This document shows, piece by piece, positions 8,384-16,670 of a stretch of DNA of 64,000 bases. A model generated the notes under the pieces. That model ran no database searches. It worked only from the letters and a program-made list of their open reading frames with translations, and was not told where the DNA came from. Numbering within the stretch: position 1 is the first letter of the stretch; every line of letters starts with the position of its first letter. This DNA comes from Novosphingobium sp. KA1 (GTDB taxonomy: Bacteria; Pseudomonadota; Alphaproteobacteria; Sphingomonadales; Sphingomonadaceae): contig NZ_CP021247.1 in the NCBI RefSeq assembly GCF_017309955.1, positions 1,055,501 through 1,119,500 on the forward strand. Direction: 5' to 3'. Position numbers and translations under genes: made by a program.

Positions 8384-9226
8384 TTAGTGCATTAAGCTCA
8401 TCACCGCCATATCCGGACGGAGGTGGAGCGAAGCGGAACCGGAGGCCGGATATGGCGGTGTCGCCGTTTCTGGTGCCGGCGGTCGGTAGCCCAGGCTGCT
8501 GTGAGGGCGAACGGTGTTGTAATGCCGCCGCCATGCCTCGATCAGTACCTTGGCCTCCGCGAGGCTGTAGAAGATCTCGCCGTTGAGCAGTTCGTCGCGA
8601 AGCGACCCGTTGAAGCTTTCGTTATAGCCATTCTCCCATGGTGATCCCGGTGTGATGTAGAGTGTCTTCACGCCGATCTGGCCCAGCCATTTCTGGACGG
8701 CGGTCGCGATAAATTCGCTGCCATTATCGGACCGTATATGTGCAGGCGGACCGCGCGAGATGAACAGGTCGGCCAGGGCCGCCAGAACATCCTCATGCTT
8801 GAGCTGCCGTGCAACGATGAGCGCCAGGCATTCCCTGCTGGCCTCGTCGATGATCGTGAGGATGCGGAACTTGCGGCCATCATGCGTCCGCCCCTCGACG
8901 AAATCGTAGGCCCAGACATGTCCCGGATATTCGGGCCGCAGGCGGATGCATGAACCGTCATTGAGCCACAGGCGTCCCCGCTTTGGCTGACGCAGCGGAA
9001 CCTTCAGCCCCTCACGCCGCCAGATCCGCTCAACCCGTTTATGGTTCACCGTCCATCCCGCATGGCACAGCAATGCCGTCACCCGGCGATAGCCATAACG
9101 GCCATATTGCTTCGCCAAAGCGATGATATCCTCTGTCAGCGCCTGTTCGTCATCCGCCCCGCGCGGCACCTTGCGTTGTGTCGATCGATGCTGACCCAGC
9201 ACCCGGCATATCCGTCGCTCGGACAC
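8384..9226 (-). CDS. IS3-family transposase OrfB (DDE integrase domain)
   Basis: The 280-residue product has the retroviral-type integrase core. The DDE residues are in [10 protein letters not shown] (Asp), [10 protein letters not shown] (Asp) and [18 protein letters not shown] (Glu), followed by the C-terminal [11 protein letters not shown] signature. The N-terminal part holds the HTH_21-like segment ([25 protein letters not shown]). It cuts and joins IS ends. It lies 50 nt beyond the orfA stop in a different frame and is probably expressed mainly as an OrfAB fusion. No stop or missing catalytic residue is seen. Confidence 0.92.
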   Translation of the reverse strand: MSERRICRVLGQHRSTQRKVPRGADDEQALTEDIIALAKQYGRYGYRRVTALLCHAGWTVNHKRVERIWRREGLKVPLRQPKRGRLWLNDGSCIRLRPEYPGHVWAYDFVEGRTHDGRKFRILTIIDEASRECLALIVARQLKHEDVLAALADLFISRGPPAHIRSDNGSEFIATAVQKWLGQIGVKTLYITPGSPWENGYNESFNGSLRDELLNGEIFYSLAEAKVLIEAWRRHYNTVRPHSSLGYRPPAPETATPPYPASGSASLHLRPDMAVMSLMH

Positions 9227-9276
9227 CGGAAGCTCTCGTCGTACATGATCGATGCAGCGCCGCCGCCGCGCAGGGC

Positions 9277-9555
9277 TCAGAAGTTTCCCTTGGCAGCCTC
9301 CTGCAGGATCAGCTTGTCCAGCGTCAGGTCCGAAATCGCCCGGCGAAGACGCTGGTTCTCTTTCTCCAGATCCTTCATACGCCGCGCCTGGTCCGTCTTC
9401 AGGCCGCCATATTCCTTCCGCCAGCGATAATAGGTTTGCTCGCTGACCGCGATCCGGCGGCAGGCTTCAGCCGTGCTCGCTCCCTGCGCCAGCACAATCT
9501 CAACTTCACGCAGCTTGCCGATAATCTCTTCCGGCTTGTGCTTCTTGCTCGGCAT
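9277..9555 (-). CDS. IS3-family transposase OrfA
   Basis: The 92-residue protein is a helix-turn-helix protein ([19 protein letters not shown]...[24 protein letters not shown]) followed by a leucine-zipper-like segment ([33 protein letters not shown]). This is the standard OrfA of the IS3 family; it binds the terminal repeats. The start is 63 bp inside the right IS end. A programmed frameshift near its end would give OrfAB, but I could not identify the slippery site with confidence. Confidence 0.92.
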   Translation of the reverse strand: MPSKKHKPEEIIGKLREVEIVLAQGASTAEACRRIAVSEQTYYRWRKEYGGLKTDQARRMKDLEKENQRLRRAISDLTLDKLILQEAAKGNF

Positions 9556-9618
9556 TCATCGTCCCTTTCGTGGTCCAGACTATCATAGTCTCTGGGCCAC
9601 TCAGCGGGGGGCAGGTCA

Positions 9619-9703
9619 TTGCGGCCTCAATGATACTTGGCCCCGAGCTAGAGCATGCCGCTACGGTGATGACGATGGCGAAAAGCGCAAGTTGATCTTT
9701 CAT
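9619..9703 (-). pseudogene. Duplicated 5' stub of the lipoprotein gene
   Basis: This copy encodes MKDQLALFAIVITVAACSSS and ten more residues, then runs into the IS right end, where the frame continues into unrelated IS sequence to a stop at 9506. It keeps the native upstream region. It could express a short lipidated peptide of up to about 65 residues, but it is most simply a by-product of the duplication. Confidence 0.8.
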
Positions 9704-9789
9704 GCCCATAACGACGTGATAATGAGCGATGCGGATGGCAGCAATCCACCCATCCCGGCTGATGGCCGCTCAGGTCGACAAGCCTAACC
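9619..9789. repeat. 171-bp direct repeat, right copy
   Basis: This is identical to 8179-8349. Sequence to the right (9790 on) is unique, while sequence to the left of the first copy carries the rest of the lipoprotein gene. Removing 8350-9789 rebuilds one continuous lipoprotein locus. Confidence 0.92.
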
Positions 9790-9828
9790 GGACAGACGGC
9801 TTCCTGGCGCCCCAGATCGGCCCTTGAG

Positions 9829-9844
9829 CGACCGACAAGGGCGC
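9829..9844 (-). repeat. Accessory-patch motif, copy 2 (core)
   Basis: The minus strand reads GCGCCCTTGTCGGTCG followed by CTCA. The core matches copies at 7441-7460 and 19523-19542. It lies 138 nt downstream of the IclR stop, in the same orientation as that gene. Confidence 0.55.
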
Positions 9845-9981
9845 TAACCTGCCGGTGAATTGGTAGGGCATCACAACCTCGCAATCCACGCACTACGCCA
9901 TAGTGTCAGCGCAATGGCATACATTTTGAGGGTCCGGGGGATCATCCCCCGGGAAACTCTCTTTTCTTAAATCCTGAAAAC

Positions 9982-10770
9982 TTACCCCGCCAGATGCTCG
10001 CTCAGGGACCGCGCCGCGCCGACCAGCGCCTGTTTTACCCGCTCCATCTCGCCGCGCAGGGTGGCGCCGATGCCGATGGCAACGAGGGCGTGGGTCGGCA
10101 CGCCATTGCCGCGCCCGCCCTTCCACACCGGCGCGGCGATCACGGTGACGCCGGCGATGTAGTGGCCCTCGTCCACGGCAATGCCGGTCTGCCGCGCTTC
10201 GGCGACTTGCGCGCACCATTCTTCCCATGACGGCGCATGGTCCCAGCGCAGCGCCTCGAAGCGCGGGCGCAAGCTTTCGAGGTCGGAGACCCCAAAGGCG
10301 GCGATGCAGCGGCCGGTGGCGGAAACGAGCGCGGGGAAGCGGCTGCCCACTTGCGTCGAGAGCTGGAACGCCTCGCTCGCCTCAGCCATCGCCGTGACGA
10401 TGATGTGGTCGAGCCCGAAGACCTGCACGCCCAGCGTGGTCAGCCCGAACTCGCGCGAGATGCGGTCGAGCGGGCCTTGCGCAAGATCGTTGAACTGGTC
10501 CCGCTTGAGCCAGCCACGGGCCAGCGTGAGCACGCCGGCATCGAGCGCGTAGCGCTTGGTATCGGGGTCAAAAGCCACGAATTCCTCGGCCACCAGCGCC
10601 CTCAGGACATAGAGGCAGGTGCTGGGCACGAGGCCCAGTTCGCGGGCCACGGCCTGCACCCCCATCGGCGATCCGCGCTTGCCCAGCAGGCGCAGCACGG
10701 CGGCCGCCCGGGCGATGGCGGGGGCCTTGCTGGCGCGCACGGCGTCTTCGAGGGGGTCTGTGCTGCTCAT
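9982..10770 (-). CDS. IclR-family transcriptional regulator
   Basis: The 262-residue protein has an N-terminal winged helix (about residues 17-75, AAAVLRLLGKRGSPMGVQAVARELGLVPSTCLYVLRALV) and a C-terminal IclR effector domain (about 95-260; FGLDHIIVTAMAEA, GSRFPALVSATGRCIAAFG, DEGHYIAGVTVIAAPVW). IclR proteins bind small acids or aromatic ligands and control catabolic operons. It is divergent from the acyl-CoA ligase operon across 131 bp with AT-rich repeats, so that operon is the likely target. The effector is unknown. Confidence 0.92.
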   Translation of the reverse strand: MSSTDPLEDAVRASKAPAIARAAAVLRLLGKRGSPMGVQAVARELGLVPSTCLYVLRALVAEEFVAFDPDTKRYALDAGVLTLARGWLKRDQFNDLAQGPLDRISREFGLTTLGVQVFGLDHIIVTAMAEASEAFQLSTQVGSRFPALVSATGRCIAAFGVSDLESLRPRFEALRWDHAPSWEEWCAQVAEARQTGIAVDEGHYIAGVTVIAAPVWKGGRGNGVPTHALVAIGIGATLRGEMERVKQALVGAARSLSEHLAG

Positions 10771-10772
10771 CG

Positions 10773-10800
10773 TTCAATATATAGAATAACATTCAATATT
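10773..10800. promoter_or_regulatory. Candidate IclR operator region
   Basis: Just upstream of the IclR gene, an AT-rich stretch in otherwise GC-rich DNA holds two TTCAATAT direct repeats (10773-10780 and 10792-10799) and a perfect dyad GAAT-AAC-ATTC at 10784-10794. Its position between divergent genes fits autoregulation plus control of the ligase operon. This is inference from position and symmetry only. Confidence 0.45.
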
Positions 10801-10901
10801 TACAAAACAAGCGCGTTTCATCACCATTGCTGAACACAAGGACAAAAGGCCGGCCCCGAATCGTGCAAGCGAGTCGTGTCGGCGGGCAAGCGGGATGAGC
10901 G

Positions 10902-12488
10902 ATGGTGAAGTTGACCGATCTTTCGAGCTATGCCGATGCGCAGGCGCATGCCTCCTCGGCGGCGCTGTGGGAACTGTTCGACGGCGACCGCGAGGTGCTC
11001 AACATCGCGCATGAGTGCATCACCCGGCATGCCGATGGTTCGGGCCGGGCGGCGGTGCGGATCGCCCACGCAGATGGCCGCGATGAAATCCTCAGCTTCG
11101 ACCTGATCGCCGCCGGAGCCGCGCGCTTTGCCCACTGGCTCGATGCCGAGGGGGTGCAACCGGGCGAGCGCATCGCCTTCATGCTGGAGCCCTCGCTGCC
11201 GTTCTACGTCTGCCTGTTCGGGGCGATGCAGACCGGGGCGATCTCGGTGCCGCTGTTCACGCTGTTCGGGCCCGACGCGCTGAAGCTCAGGATCGACGAC
11301 TGCAAGCCCTCGATCCTCGTCACCAATGCCGAGAAGGCGGAGCTTGCACGCGGCGCGGTGACGGCGGAAAACGGCCCGCGCGTGATCGTCGCGGACGAGG
11401 GCCTGCTGGACGAGATCGCGAAGTTCCCCGCGGCTTATGCGCCGAAGACCAGGGCCGGCGACCTCGCCGTGTTCCAGTACACCAGCGGCACCACGCGCGA
11501 GCTGCCCGAAGCGGTGAAGCACACCCACAAGGCATTGGTCACGCTGATGTTTGCGGCGCTCTACGGCACCGGGATCCGTCCGGGCGATGAATTCTTCTGC
11601 CCGTCCTCGCCCGCATGGGGCCATGGTCTCTGGCACGGCACGCTGGCGCCATTAGGTCTGGGCGTCACCACCGGCACCTTCGCGGGGCGCTTCGATCCGG
11701 TGCGGCTGATGAAGGCGCTGGATGACTACGGCATCACCAATATGTCGGCGGCGGCAACGCACTACCGGATGATGAAGAACAGCGGCGCGGCGGGGGACTA
11801 CGCGTTCCACTTCCGCAAGCTGTCCTACACCGGGGAGCCGATCGATCCGGCGACGCTGGAATGGATCGACGAGACGTTCAAGGTGCCGGTCTGCTCGATG
11901 TACGGCACCACCGAGATCGGCGTGGTGCTGGTGAACTACCCCGGCGCGGCGGACTTCACGGTGAAGCCGGGATCGCTGGGCAAGGCGGTGCCGGGGCAGA
12001 AGCTGGAAGTCCAGCGCGCCGATGGCACCCCCACCGCCCCCGGCGAGATCGGCGAGCTGATGCTCTGGCGGGGCGGCGCCTGGATGACCACCAAGGACCG
12101 CGCGAAGATCGACGACGAGGGCTATTTCTACCACTGCGGCCGCGCGGACGACGTGATCATCTCGGCCGGCTGGACGATGTCCGCCGTCGAGATCGAGAAC
12201 ACCATGCTGCGGCATGACAACGTGCTGGAATGCGGGGTGATCGGCGTGCCCGACGAGCAGCGCGGGCAAGTGGTGAAGGCCTTTGTCGTCGCCAATCGCG
12301 CGGGCGACGATGGCTTCGTCAAGGAGCTTCAGGACTTCACCCGCGAACGCCTCGCCCAGCACGAATTCCCGCGCATCGTGGAGTTCGTGGACGAGCTTCC
12401 CAAGAACCCGGCCGGCAAGGTCCACCGCAAGATGCTGCGCGACCGCGAGGCGGCGAAGGCCGCTGAAGCGGTAGCAACTGTGAACTGA
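10902..12488 (+). CDS. AMP-dependent acyl-CoA synthetase (ligase)
   Basis: The 528-residue protein is a member of the adenylate-forming ANL superfamily. It has the P-loop-like A3 motif YTSGTTRELPEAVKHTH at residues 193-209, with Arg-Glu-Leu in place of the usual Gly-x-Pro-Lys spacing, then A5 MYGTTEIG, A7 DEGYFYHCGRADDVI, hinge ISAGWTMSAVEIE and A10 lysine in KNPAGKVHRKML. It would activate an organic acid to its CoA thioester in the cytosol. The sequence resembles benzoate/medium-chain CoA ligases more than long-chain ones, but the substrate is not readable. It is first in a plus-strand operon opposite IclR. Confidence 0.88.
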   Translation: MVKLTDLSSYADAQAHASSAALWELFDGDREVLNIAHECITRHADGSGRAAVRIAHADGRDEILSFDLIAAGAARFAHWLDAEGVQPGERIAFMLEPSLPFYVCLFGAMQTGAISVPLFTLFGPDALKLRIDDCKPSILVTNAEKAELARGAVTAENGPRVIVADEGLLDEIAKFPAAYAPKTRAGDLAVFQYTSGTTRELPEAVKHTHKALVTLMFAALYGTGIRPGDEFFCPSSPAWGHGLWHGTLAPLGLGVTTGTFAGRFDPVRLMKALDDYGITNMSAAATHYRMMKNSGAAGDYAFHFRKLSYTGEPIDPATLEWIDETFKVPVCSMYGTTEIGVVLVNYPGAADFTVKPGSLGKAVPGQKLEVQRADGTPTAPGEIGELMLWRGGAWMTTKDRAKIDDEGYFYHCGRADDVIISAGWTMSAVEIENTMLRHDNVLECGVIGVPDEQRGQVVKAFVVANRAGDDGFVKELQDFTRERLAQHEFPRIVEFVDELPKNPAGKVHRKMLRDREAAKAAEAVATVN

Positions 12489-12498
12489 CCCTTCCCGT

Positions 12499-12581
12499 CG
12501 TCCCCGCGAAAGCGTGGACCCCGCTTTTCTTGGCGGGCGCAGCGAGAAGGAAGCGGGGCCCCCGCTTTCGCGGGGGTGACG
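12499..12581. repeat. REP-like palindromic element
   Basis: Two long inverted arms (12499-12526 CGTCCCCGCGAAAGCG... and 12550-12581 ...CGCTTTCGCGGGGGTGACG) flank a 23-nt centre. This matches the abundant sphingomonad intergenic palindrome of the GTCATCCCCGCGAAAGCGGGG type. It lies between the ligase and MaoC genes and may fold in the mRNA and modulate expression of the downstream gene. Confidence 0.8.
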
Positions 12582-12614
12582 AAACAGAGTTTGAATATTC
12601 AGGAGAGTACCGAA

Positions 12615-13757
12615 ATGGCAACGACAGCAGAGCCTACCACCAAGTTCCCCAAGATCACCGAGGCCGGTCTCGACGACTTGCGCGCCCGCATCGGCGTGAA
12701 GATCGAGAACACCGTCGAGCCGTGGAACTACGAGGCCACCCGCGATGCGATCCGCCACTATGCGCACGGCATCGGCGACGACAATCCGCTGTGGTGCGAC
12801 CCTGAATATGCCGCGAAGACGAAGTACGGCTCGCTCGTCGCGCTGCCTTCGTTCCTGTTCACCACCAGCCGCATCGTCTCGGGTTACTGCGGCGGCCTTT
12901 CGGGCGTCCACGCGATGTGGGCGGGTGCCGACTGGACCTGGCACAAGCCGGTGCTGCGCGGCGACACCATCAGCACCGTCGCCTACCTCAAGGATCTGGT
13001 CGAGCATCAGACCAAGTTCGCGGGCCGCTCGTTCCAGCAGATCTACCACGTCGATTTCTACAACCAGCACGGCGAGCAGGTGGCCGGCGCGGACTCGTGG
13101 GTGTTCCGCACCGACCGTGACGAGGCGCGCGAGCGCGGCACCAAGTACACCGAAGCCCGCGGCCGCGTGGAGCCCTTCACCCAGGCCCAGCTCGACGAAT
13201 TCTACGACATCTACGACCAGGAAGAGATCCGCGGCGCCGCCCCGCGCTACTTCGAGGACGTCAACGTCGGCGACAAGCTGCCGCCGATGATGAAGGGCCC
13301 GATGACCGTCACCGGCTTCATCTGCTACGCGCAGGGCTGGGGCGGCCTCTACATCCGCGCCAACAAGCTGGCCTACAAGATGCAGAAGGCGCATCCGGGC
13401 CTGGGCATCCGTAACCGCTTCAACGTGCCGGACTGCCCCGAGCGCGTGCACTGGGACGAAGCCTTCGCGCTCGAAGTCGGCGCGCCGGGCGCTTACGACT
13501 ACGGCCCGGAGCGCTGCTCGTGGCTGACCCATCACATGACCGACTGGATCGGTGACGACGGCTTCCTCCACAAGTCGAACTGCCAGATCCGCCGCCACAA
13601 CCCGGATGGCGATGCCATCATCATCACCGGCGAAGTGACGCGCAAGTTCGAGGAAGGCGGCAAGAAGTACGTCGAAGTGGCGCAGAAGGCGACGACCCAT
13701 CGCGGCGAGCTTTCGGCCTTCGGCACCGCCGTGGCCGAACTGCCCGGCAAGGCCTGA
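12615..13757 (+). CDS. Two-domain MaoC/FAS1-like hydratase
   Basis: The 380-residue protein has an N-terminal FAS1-like dehydratase half (about 35-165; DAIRHYAHGIGDDNPLWCDPEYA, FTTSRIVSGYCGG) and a C-terminal MaoC-like hot-dog half (about 215-375; YFEDVNVGDKLPPMMKGPMTVTGFICYAQG). Such proteins hydrate enoyl-CoA or dehydrate hydroxyacyl-CoA thioesters. The ATG at 12615 follows AGGAGAG with good spacing; the upstream in-frame ATG at 12576 lies near the REP element. It follows the ligase and precedes a CoA-transferase, pointing to CoA-thioester processing. The substrate is unknown. Confidence 0.87.
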   Translation: MATTAEPTTKFPKITEAGLDDLRARIGVKIENTVEPWNYEATRDAIRHYAHGIGDDNPLWCDPEYAAKTKYGSLVALPSFLFTTSRIVSGYCGGLSGVHAMWAGADWTWHKPVLRGDTISTVAYLKDLVEHQTKFAGRSFQQIYHVDFYNQHGEQVAGADSWVFRTDRDEARERGTKYTEARGRVEPFTQAQLDEFYDIYDQEEIRGAAPRYFEDVNVGDKLPPMMKGPMTVTGFICYAQGWGGLYIRANKLAYKMQKAHPGLGIRNRFNVPDCPERVHWDEAFALEVGAPGAYDYGPERCSWLTHHMTDWIGDDGFLHKSNCQIRRHNPDGDAIIITGEVTRKFEEGGKKYVEVAQKATTHRGELSAFGTAVAELPGKA

Positions 13758-13791
13758 TGGTCTGAAGCCCCGAACAACGGGGGAGCGATTT

Positions 13792-13822
13792 CGGCCCGGA
13801 CCTTTGCGCAAGGTCCGGGCCG
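13792..13822 (+). terminator. Intergenic hairpin downstream of the MaoC gene
   Basis: A perfect 13-bp stem (CGGCCCGGACCTT at 13792-13804, AAGGTCCGGGCCG at 13810-13822) with a 5-nt loop follows the MaoC gene by 35 nt. There is no T-run, so it may be a weak terminator or an mRNA-stabilising hairpin that sets the ratio between the two parts of the operon. Confidence 0.6.
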
Positions 13823-13859
13823 TGTCGTAGGAATGCTGCCAAACGCAACGGGAGAGAGC

Positions 13860-13955
13860 ATGGGCCAGAGCTATCATTACGGCCTCCACAGGCCCGAAGG
13901 GCGCGATGCGGTGGCCGCGATCCGTTCCCTCTTTCGCGAGAACCCGGGCCGATGA
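13860..13955 (+). CDS. 31-residue ORF coupled to the CoA-transferase gene
   Basis: This short frame (starts MGQSYHYGLHRPEGRDAVAA, ends LFRENPGR) begins with an ATG preceded by GGGAGAG at good spacing. Its TGA (13953-13955) overlaps the ATG of the CoA-transferase gene (ATGA). That arrangement is typical of real translational coupling. It has no membrane segment and no family I recognise. It could be a leader peptide, a small accessory subunit, or the remnant of a longer upstream gene. Confidence 0.5.
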   Translation: MGQSYHYGLHRPEGRDAVAAIRSLFRENPGR

Positions 13956-15160
13956 GCACGGACACGCCTTGGGCGGGGCCGCTCGCCGGGGTGCGGGTGA
14001 TCGATTTCACCCGCGTGCTGGCAGGGCCCGCCGCCAGTCTGGCATTGGCCGACTTGGGCGCCGAAGTGTTCAAGATCGAACCGCCCGGCAGCGGCGACGA
14101 GACGCGCACCTTCCCGCCCCTGCGCGAGGGCGAGAGCCACTATTACCTCGCGGTCAATCGCGGCAAGAAGTCCATCGTTGTCGACCTCAAGAGCGAGGAG
14201 GGGCTGGCGCTGGTGCGCGATCTGGCGGCCAAGTGCGACGTGCTGGTGGAGAACTACCGCCCCGGGGTGATGGACCGGCTCGGCCTTGGCTACGAGGCGA
14301 TGAAGGCGATCAACCCGCGGCTGATCTACTGCTCGATCTCCGGCTACGGCCAGACCGGCCCGCTCAGGGACCGGCCCAGTTTCGACATCGTGCTCCAGGC
14401 CATGTCCGGCGCGCTCTCCATGAACGGCGAGCCGGACGGGCTGCCGACCAAGCTGGGCATTCCGCTGGGCGATCTGGTCGGCGGCATCAATGGGCCGATC
14501 GGCATTCTCTCCGCCCTTTACGAGCGGGAGCGGACCGGCGTGGGCCGGCATATCGACGTCAGCCTGATGGACGGGCTGATCGGCATGCTCGGCTACATCG
14601 CCCAGCTCGCCTTCTTCAACGGCAGCGATCCCACCCGCGTCGGTTCGCAGCATCCCAATCTGGTGCCCTACGGCATCTTCCCGGCGCGCGAGGGCTCCAT
14701 TGTCATCGCCTGCCTGACGCCGGGGTTCTGGAGCCGGATCTGCCGCGCGATCGAGCGGCCGGACCTGACCGAAGACCCGCGCTACGACACGCTGGAAAAG
14801 CGCCGCGACGCGCGGGCCGAGGTCAACGCCATCGTTTCCGCCTTTACCGAGCGCCGCAGCGTGGACGAACTGGTGGCGATCTTCACCGCGCATGAAGTGC
14901 CGCATGCGCCGATCCTGGGCGTCACCGAGGCGCTGGCGCAGCCGCAGGCGGCGGCACGCGAGATGGTGGTGGAAACGCAGCACAAGACGCTGGGGCCGAT
15001 CCCCATCGTGGGTCGTCCGATCCGCTTCACCGACGCCCCGCAGCCGGTGCCGAGCGCGCCGCCGGTGCTGGGCGAGCACACCGATGCCATTCTGGAAGCG
15101 GTGCTCGATCTTTCGCCGGAGCGAATTGCGCAGCTGCGCCGCGCCGGAGTGGTTGCCTGA
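13952..15160 (+). CDS. Family III CoA-transferase (CaiB/BaiF type)
   Basis: The 402-residue protein shows the family III signatures: LAGVRVIDFTRVLAGPAASLALADLGAEVFKIEPPGSGDETR at the N-terminus, VNRGKKSIVVDLKSEEG, the DVLVENYRPGVMDRLGLGYE block, and the segment around GIPLGDLVGGINGPIGILSALYERERTG holding the catalytic Asp. These enzymes move CoA between carboxylic acids without free CoA loss. Start at ATG 13952, overlapping a 31-codon ORF. It sits between the MaoC hydratase and an SDR, so it probably activates or recycles the same pathway's acids. Confidence 0.9.
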   Translation: MSTDTPWAGPLAGVRVIDFTRVLAGPAASLALADLGAEVFKIEPPGSGDETRTFPPLREGESHYYLAVNRGKKSIVVDLKSEEGLALVRDLAAKCDVLVENYRPGVMDRLGLGYEAMKAINPRLIYCSISGYGQTGPLRDRPSFDIVLQAMSGALSMNGEPDGLPTKLGIPLGDLVGGINGPIGILSALYERERTGVGRHIDVSLMDGLIGMLGYIAQLAFFNGSDPTRVGSQHPNLVPYGIFPAREGSIVIACLTPGFWSRICRAIERPDLTEDPRYDTLEKRRDARAEVNAIVSAFTERRSVDELVAIFTAHEVPHAPILGVTEALAQPQAAAREMVVETQHKTLGPIPIVGRPIRFTDAPQPVPSAPPVLGEHTDAILEAVLDLSPERIAQLRRAGVVA

Positions 15161-15209
15161 GGCCGTGCTTCGGGCAAGGCTGGCGTAAAGAACCCGAGAG
15201 GATTTCCCG

Positions 15210-16133
15210 ATGGCCGACTTGCGCTTCGATGACCGTGTTGCCGTGATCACCGGCGGCGGGCGCGGTCTGGGCCGCGCCCACGCGCTCCTGCTGGCGAGCC
15301 GGGGCTGCAAGATCGTCGTCAACGATCCCGGCGTCTCGATGGCGGGCGATGCCACCGATGAGGGCCCCGCCGAGGCGCTGGCCGCCGAGATCCGCGCCAT
15401 GGGCGGGGAGGCTGTCGCCAACACCGATAGCGTCGCCACCCCCGCAGGCGGCAAGGCGATCATCGGCGCGGCGCTCGATGCCTTCGGGCGGATCGACGTG
15501 CTGATCCACTCGGCGGGCAACGTGCGGCGCGGCAGCCTGAGCGATCTCGCCTACGAGGATTTCACCAGTGTCCTCGATGTCCACCTCAAGGGCGCCTACC
15601 ACGTCGTGCGCGAGGCGTTTCCGCTGATGATGGCGCAAGGCTACGGGCGCATCGTGCTCACCAGTTCGATCAACGGGCTTTACGGCAAGTCGGACAATGT
15701 GACGTATGCGATGTGCAAGGCGGGCTTCATGGGCCTGTCCAACACCGCCGCGATCGAGGGGCAGCACAATGATGTGAAGTCCAACCTGATCGTGCCTGCC
15801 GCCGTCACCCGCATGTCCGAAGGCATCGATACCAGCCAGTTTCCGCCGATGGAGCCGGAGCAGGTGGCGCCGATGGTCGGTTATCTCTGCCACGAAAGCT
15901 GCACGGCCTCGGGCGAGATGTTTGTCGCCATGGGCGGCCGCCTGGCGCGGGCCCGGGTGACCGAGAACGCGGGCGCCTTCCGCCAGGACTGGTCGCTGGA
16001 GCAAGTGGCGGACCAGATCGAGGCCATTCGCGATGGCGGCGCGGTTCTGGCCTTCCCGCCGGTGCCCGACGGCCAGCTTGAACATCTGCTCTACGGTTTC
16101 GGCATGATCCGGCGCGAGACGGCGGCGGTCTGA
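15210..16133 (+). CDS. Short-chain dehydrogenase, multifunctional-enzyme-2-like
   Basis: The 307-residue SDR has the NAD(P) motif TGGGRGLGRAHA (residues 13-24), the insertion VVNDPGVSMAGD, SAGN at the NAG position, catalytic Ser in TSSINGLYG and Tyr-x-x-x-Lys as YAMCK. The RGLGRAHALLLASRG start and extra C-terminal 50 residues resemble the 3-hydroxyacyl-CoA dehydrogenase domain of peroxisomal MFE-2. A role as a beta-oxidation dehydrogenase is therefore likely. It closes the operon after the CoA-transferase (49-nt gap, GAGAGGA ribosome site). Confidence 0.88.
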   Translation: MADLRFDDRVAVITGGGRGLGRAHALLLASRGCKIVVNDPGVSMAGDATDEGPAEALAAEIRAMGGEAVANTDSVATPAGGKAIIGAALDAFGRIDVLIHSAGNVRRGSLSDLAYEDFTSVLDVHLKGAYHVVREAFPLMMAQGYGRIVLTSSINGLYGKSDNVTYAMCKAGFMGLSNTAAIEGQHNDVKSNLIVPAAVTRMSEGIDTSQFPPMEPEQVAPMVGYLCHESCTASGEMFVAMGGRLARARVTENAGAFRQDWSLEQVADQIEAIRDGGAVLAFPPVPDGQLEHLLYGFGMIRRETAAV

Positions 16134-16247
16134 GGACAAGCTTCGAAAGTCCGCCTCCGGCCCGCTGCTGGCATCACCGTCCGGCGGCTTTCGGGGCCGG
16201 GCCTGATTGCGGTTAAATTCCTGCAAGGCTTGCGGTATGGCGAGGCC

Positions 16248-16592
16248 ATGGTTCCGGCGCTCCCGATCTGTACCTGTCTTGCGGCCCTGCTGCTGATCGC
16301 GCCTGCCGCGGCCCATCCCGGCGGGCTCGATGCCGCCGGGTGCCACACCAATCGCAAGACCGGCGGCTACCATTGTCACGGCGGCCGAAGCGCCGCTTCG
16401 TCATCGCCGAAGGGCCCGTCATCGCCATCGTCATCGCCATCATCGCGGGCGCGGCGCATGCCACTGTCCGGTTCCGGCTATTACCCCAATTGCGCGGCCG
16501 TGCGCGCGGCGGGAGCGGCGCCGTTGCGGCGGGGCAGCCCCGGTTATCGCGCCGGGCTGGACCGCGACGGCGACGGGGTGGCCTGCGAATAG
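16248..16592 (+). CDS. Secreted YHYH / excalibur-domain protein
   Basis: The 114-residue product has a signal peptide (ALPICTCLAALLLIAPAAAHPGG), then the metal-ligand motif CHTNRKTGGYHCHGG (YHYH type), a Ser/Pro linker, and a C-terminal excalibur domain (YYPNCAAVRAAG...YRAGLDRDGDGVACE) with the DxDxDG calcium loop. It is probably exported and binds Ca2+ or another metal; some relatives accompany nuclease-like proteins. An alternative in-frame start is at 16230. It is not linked to its neighbours by function. Confidence 0.8.
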   Translation: MVPALPICTCLAALLLIAPAAAHPGGLDAAGCHTNRKTGGYHCHGGRSAASSSPKGPSSPSSSPSSRARRMPLSGSGYYPNCAAVRAAGAAPLRRGSPGYRAGLDRDGDGVACE

Positions 16593-16670
16593 ACCTCGGA
16601 GTCTGGCCGGAAAATGCCCTTGCGGGCTGGCGCCGCGAAATTCGCTTCTCGTGAATTTCCAAACGGTCTC

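Larger units (their letters stand above)
8350..9618 (-). mobile_element. IS3-family insertion sequence, 1269 bp
   Basis: The ends are imperfect inverted repeats: left TGATCTGCCCCCACCGAGTG and, read inward from the right end, TGACCTGCCCCCCGCTGAGT. The interior codes for OrfA and OrfB on the minus strand in two frames, the usual IS3 organisation with OrfAB made by frameshifting. Both frames are intact, so the copy may be active. It is bounded by a 171-bp direct repeat on both sides; no shorter target duplication is visible inside that. Confidence 0.92.

Noticed and set aside
8384..9555. orfA/orfB frame change taken as a broken transposase
   Set aside because: Two overlapping-phase ORFs are the normal IS3-family design, and all catalytic residues are present.
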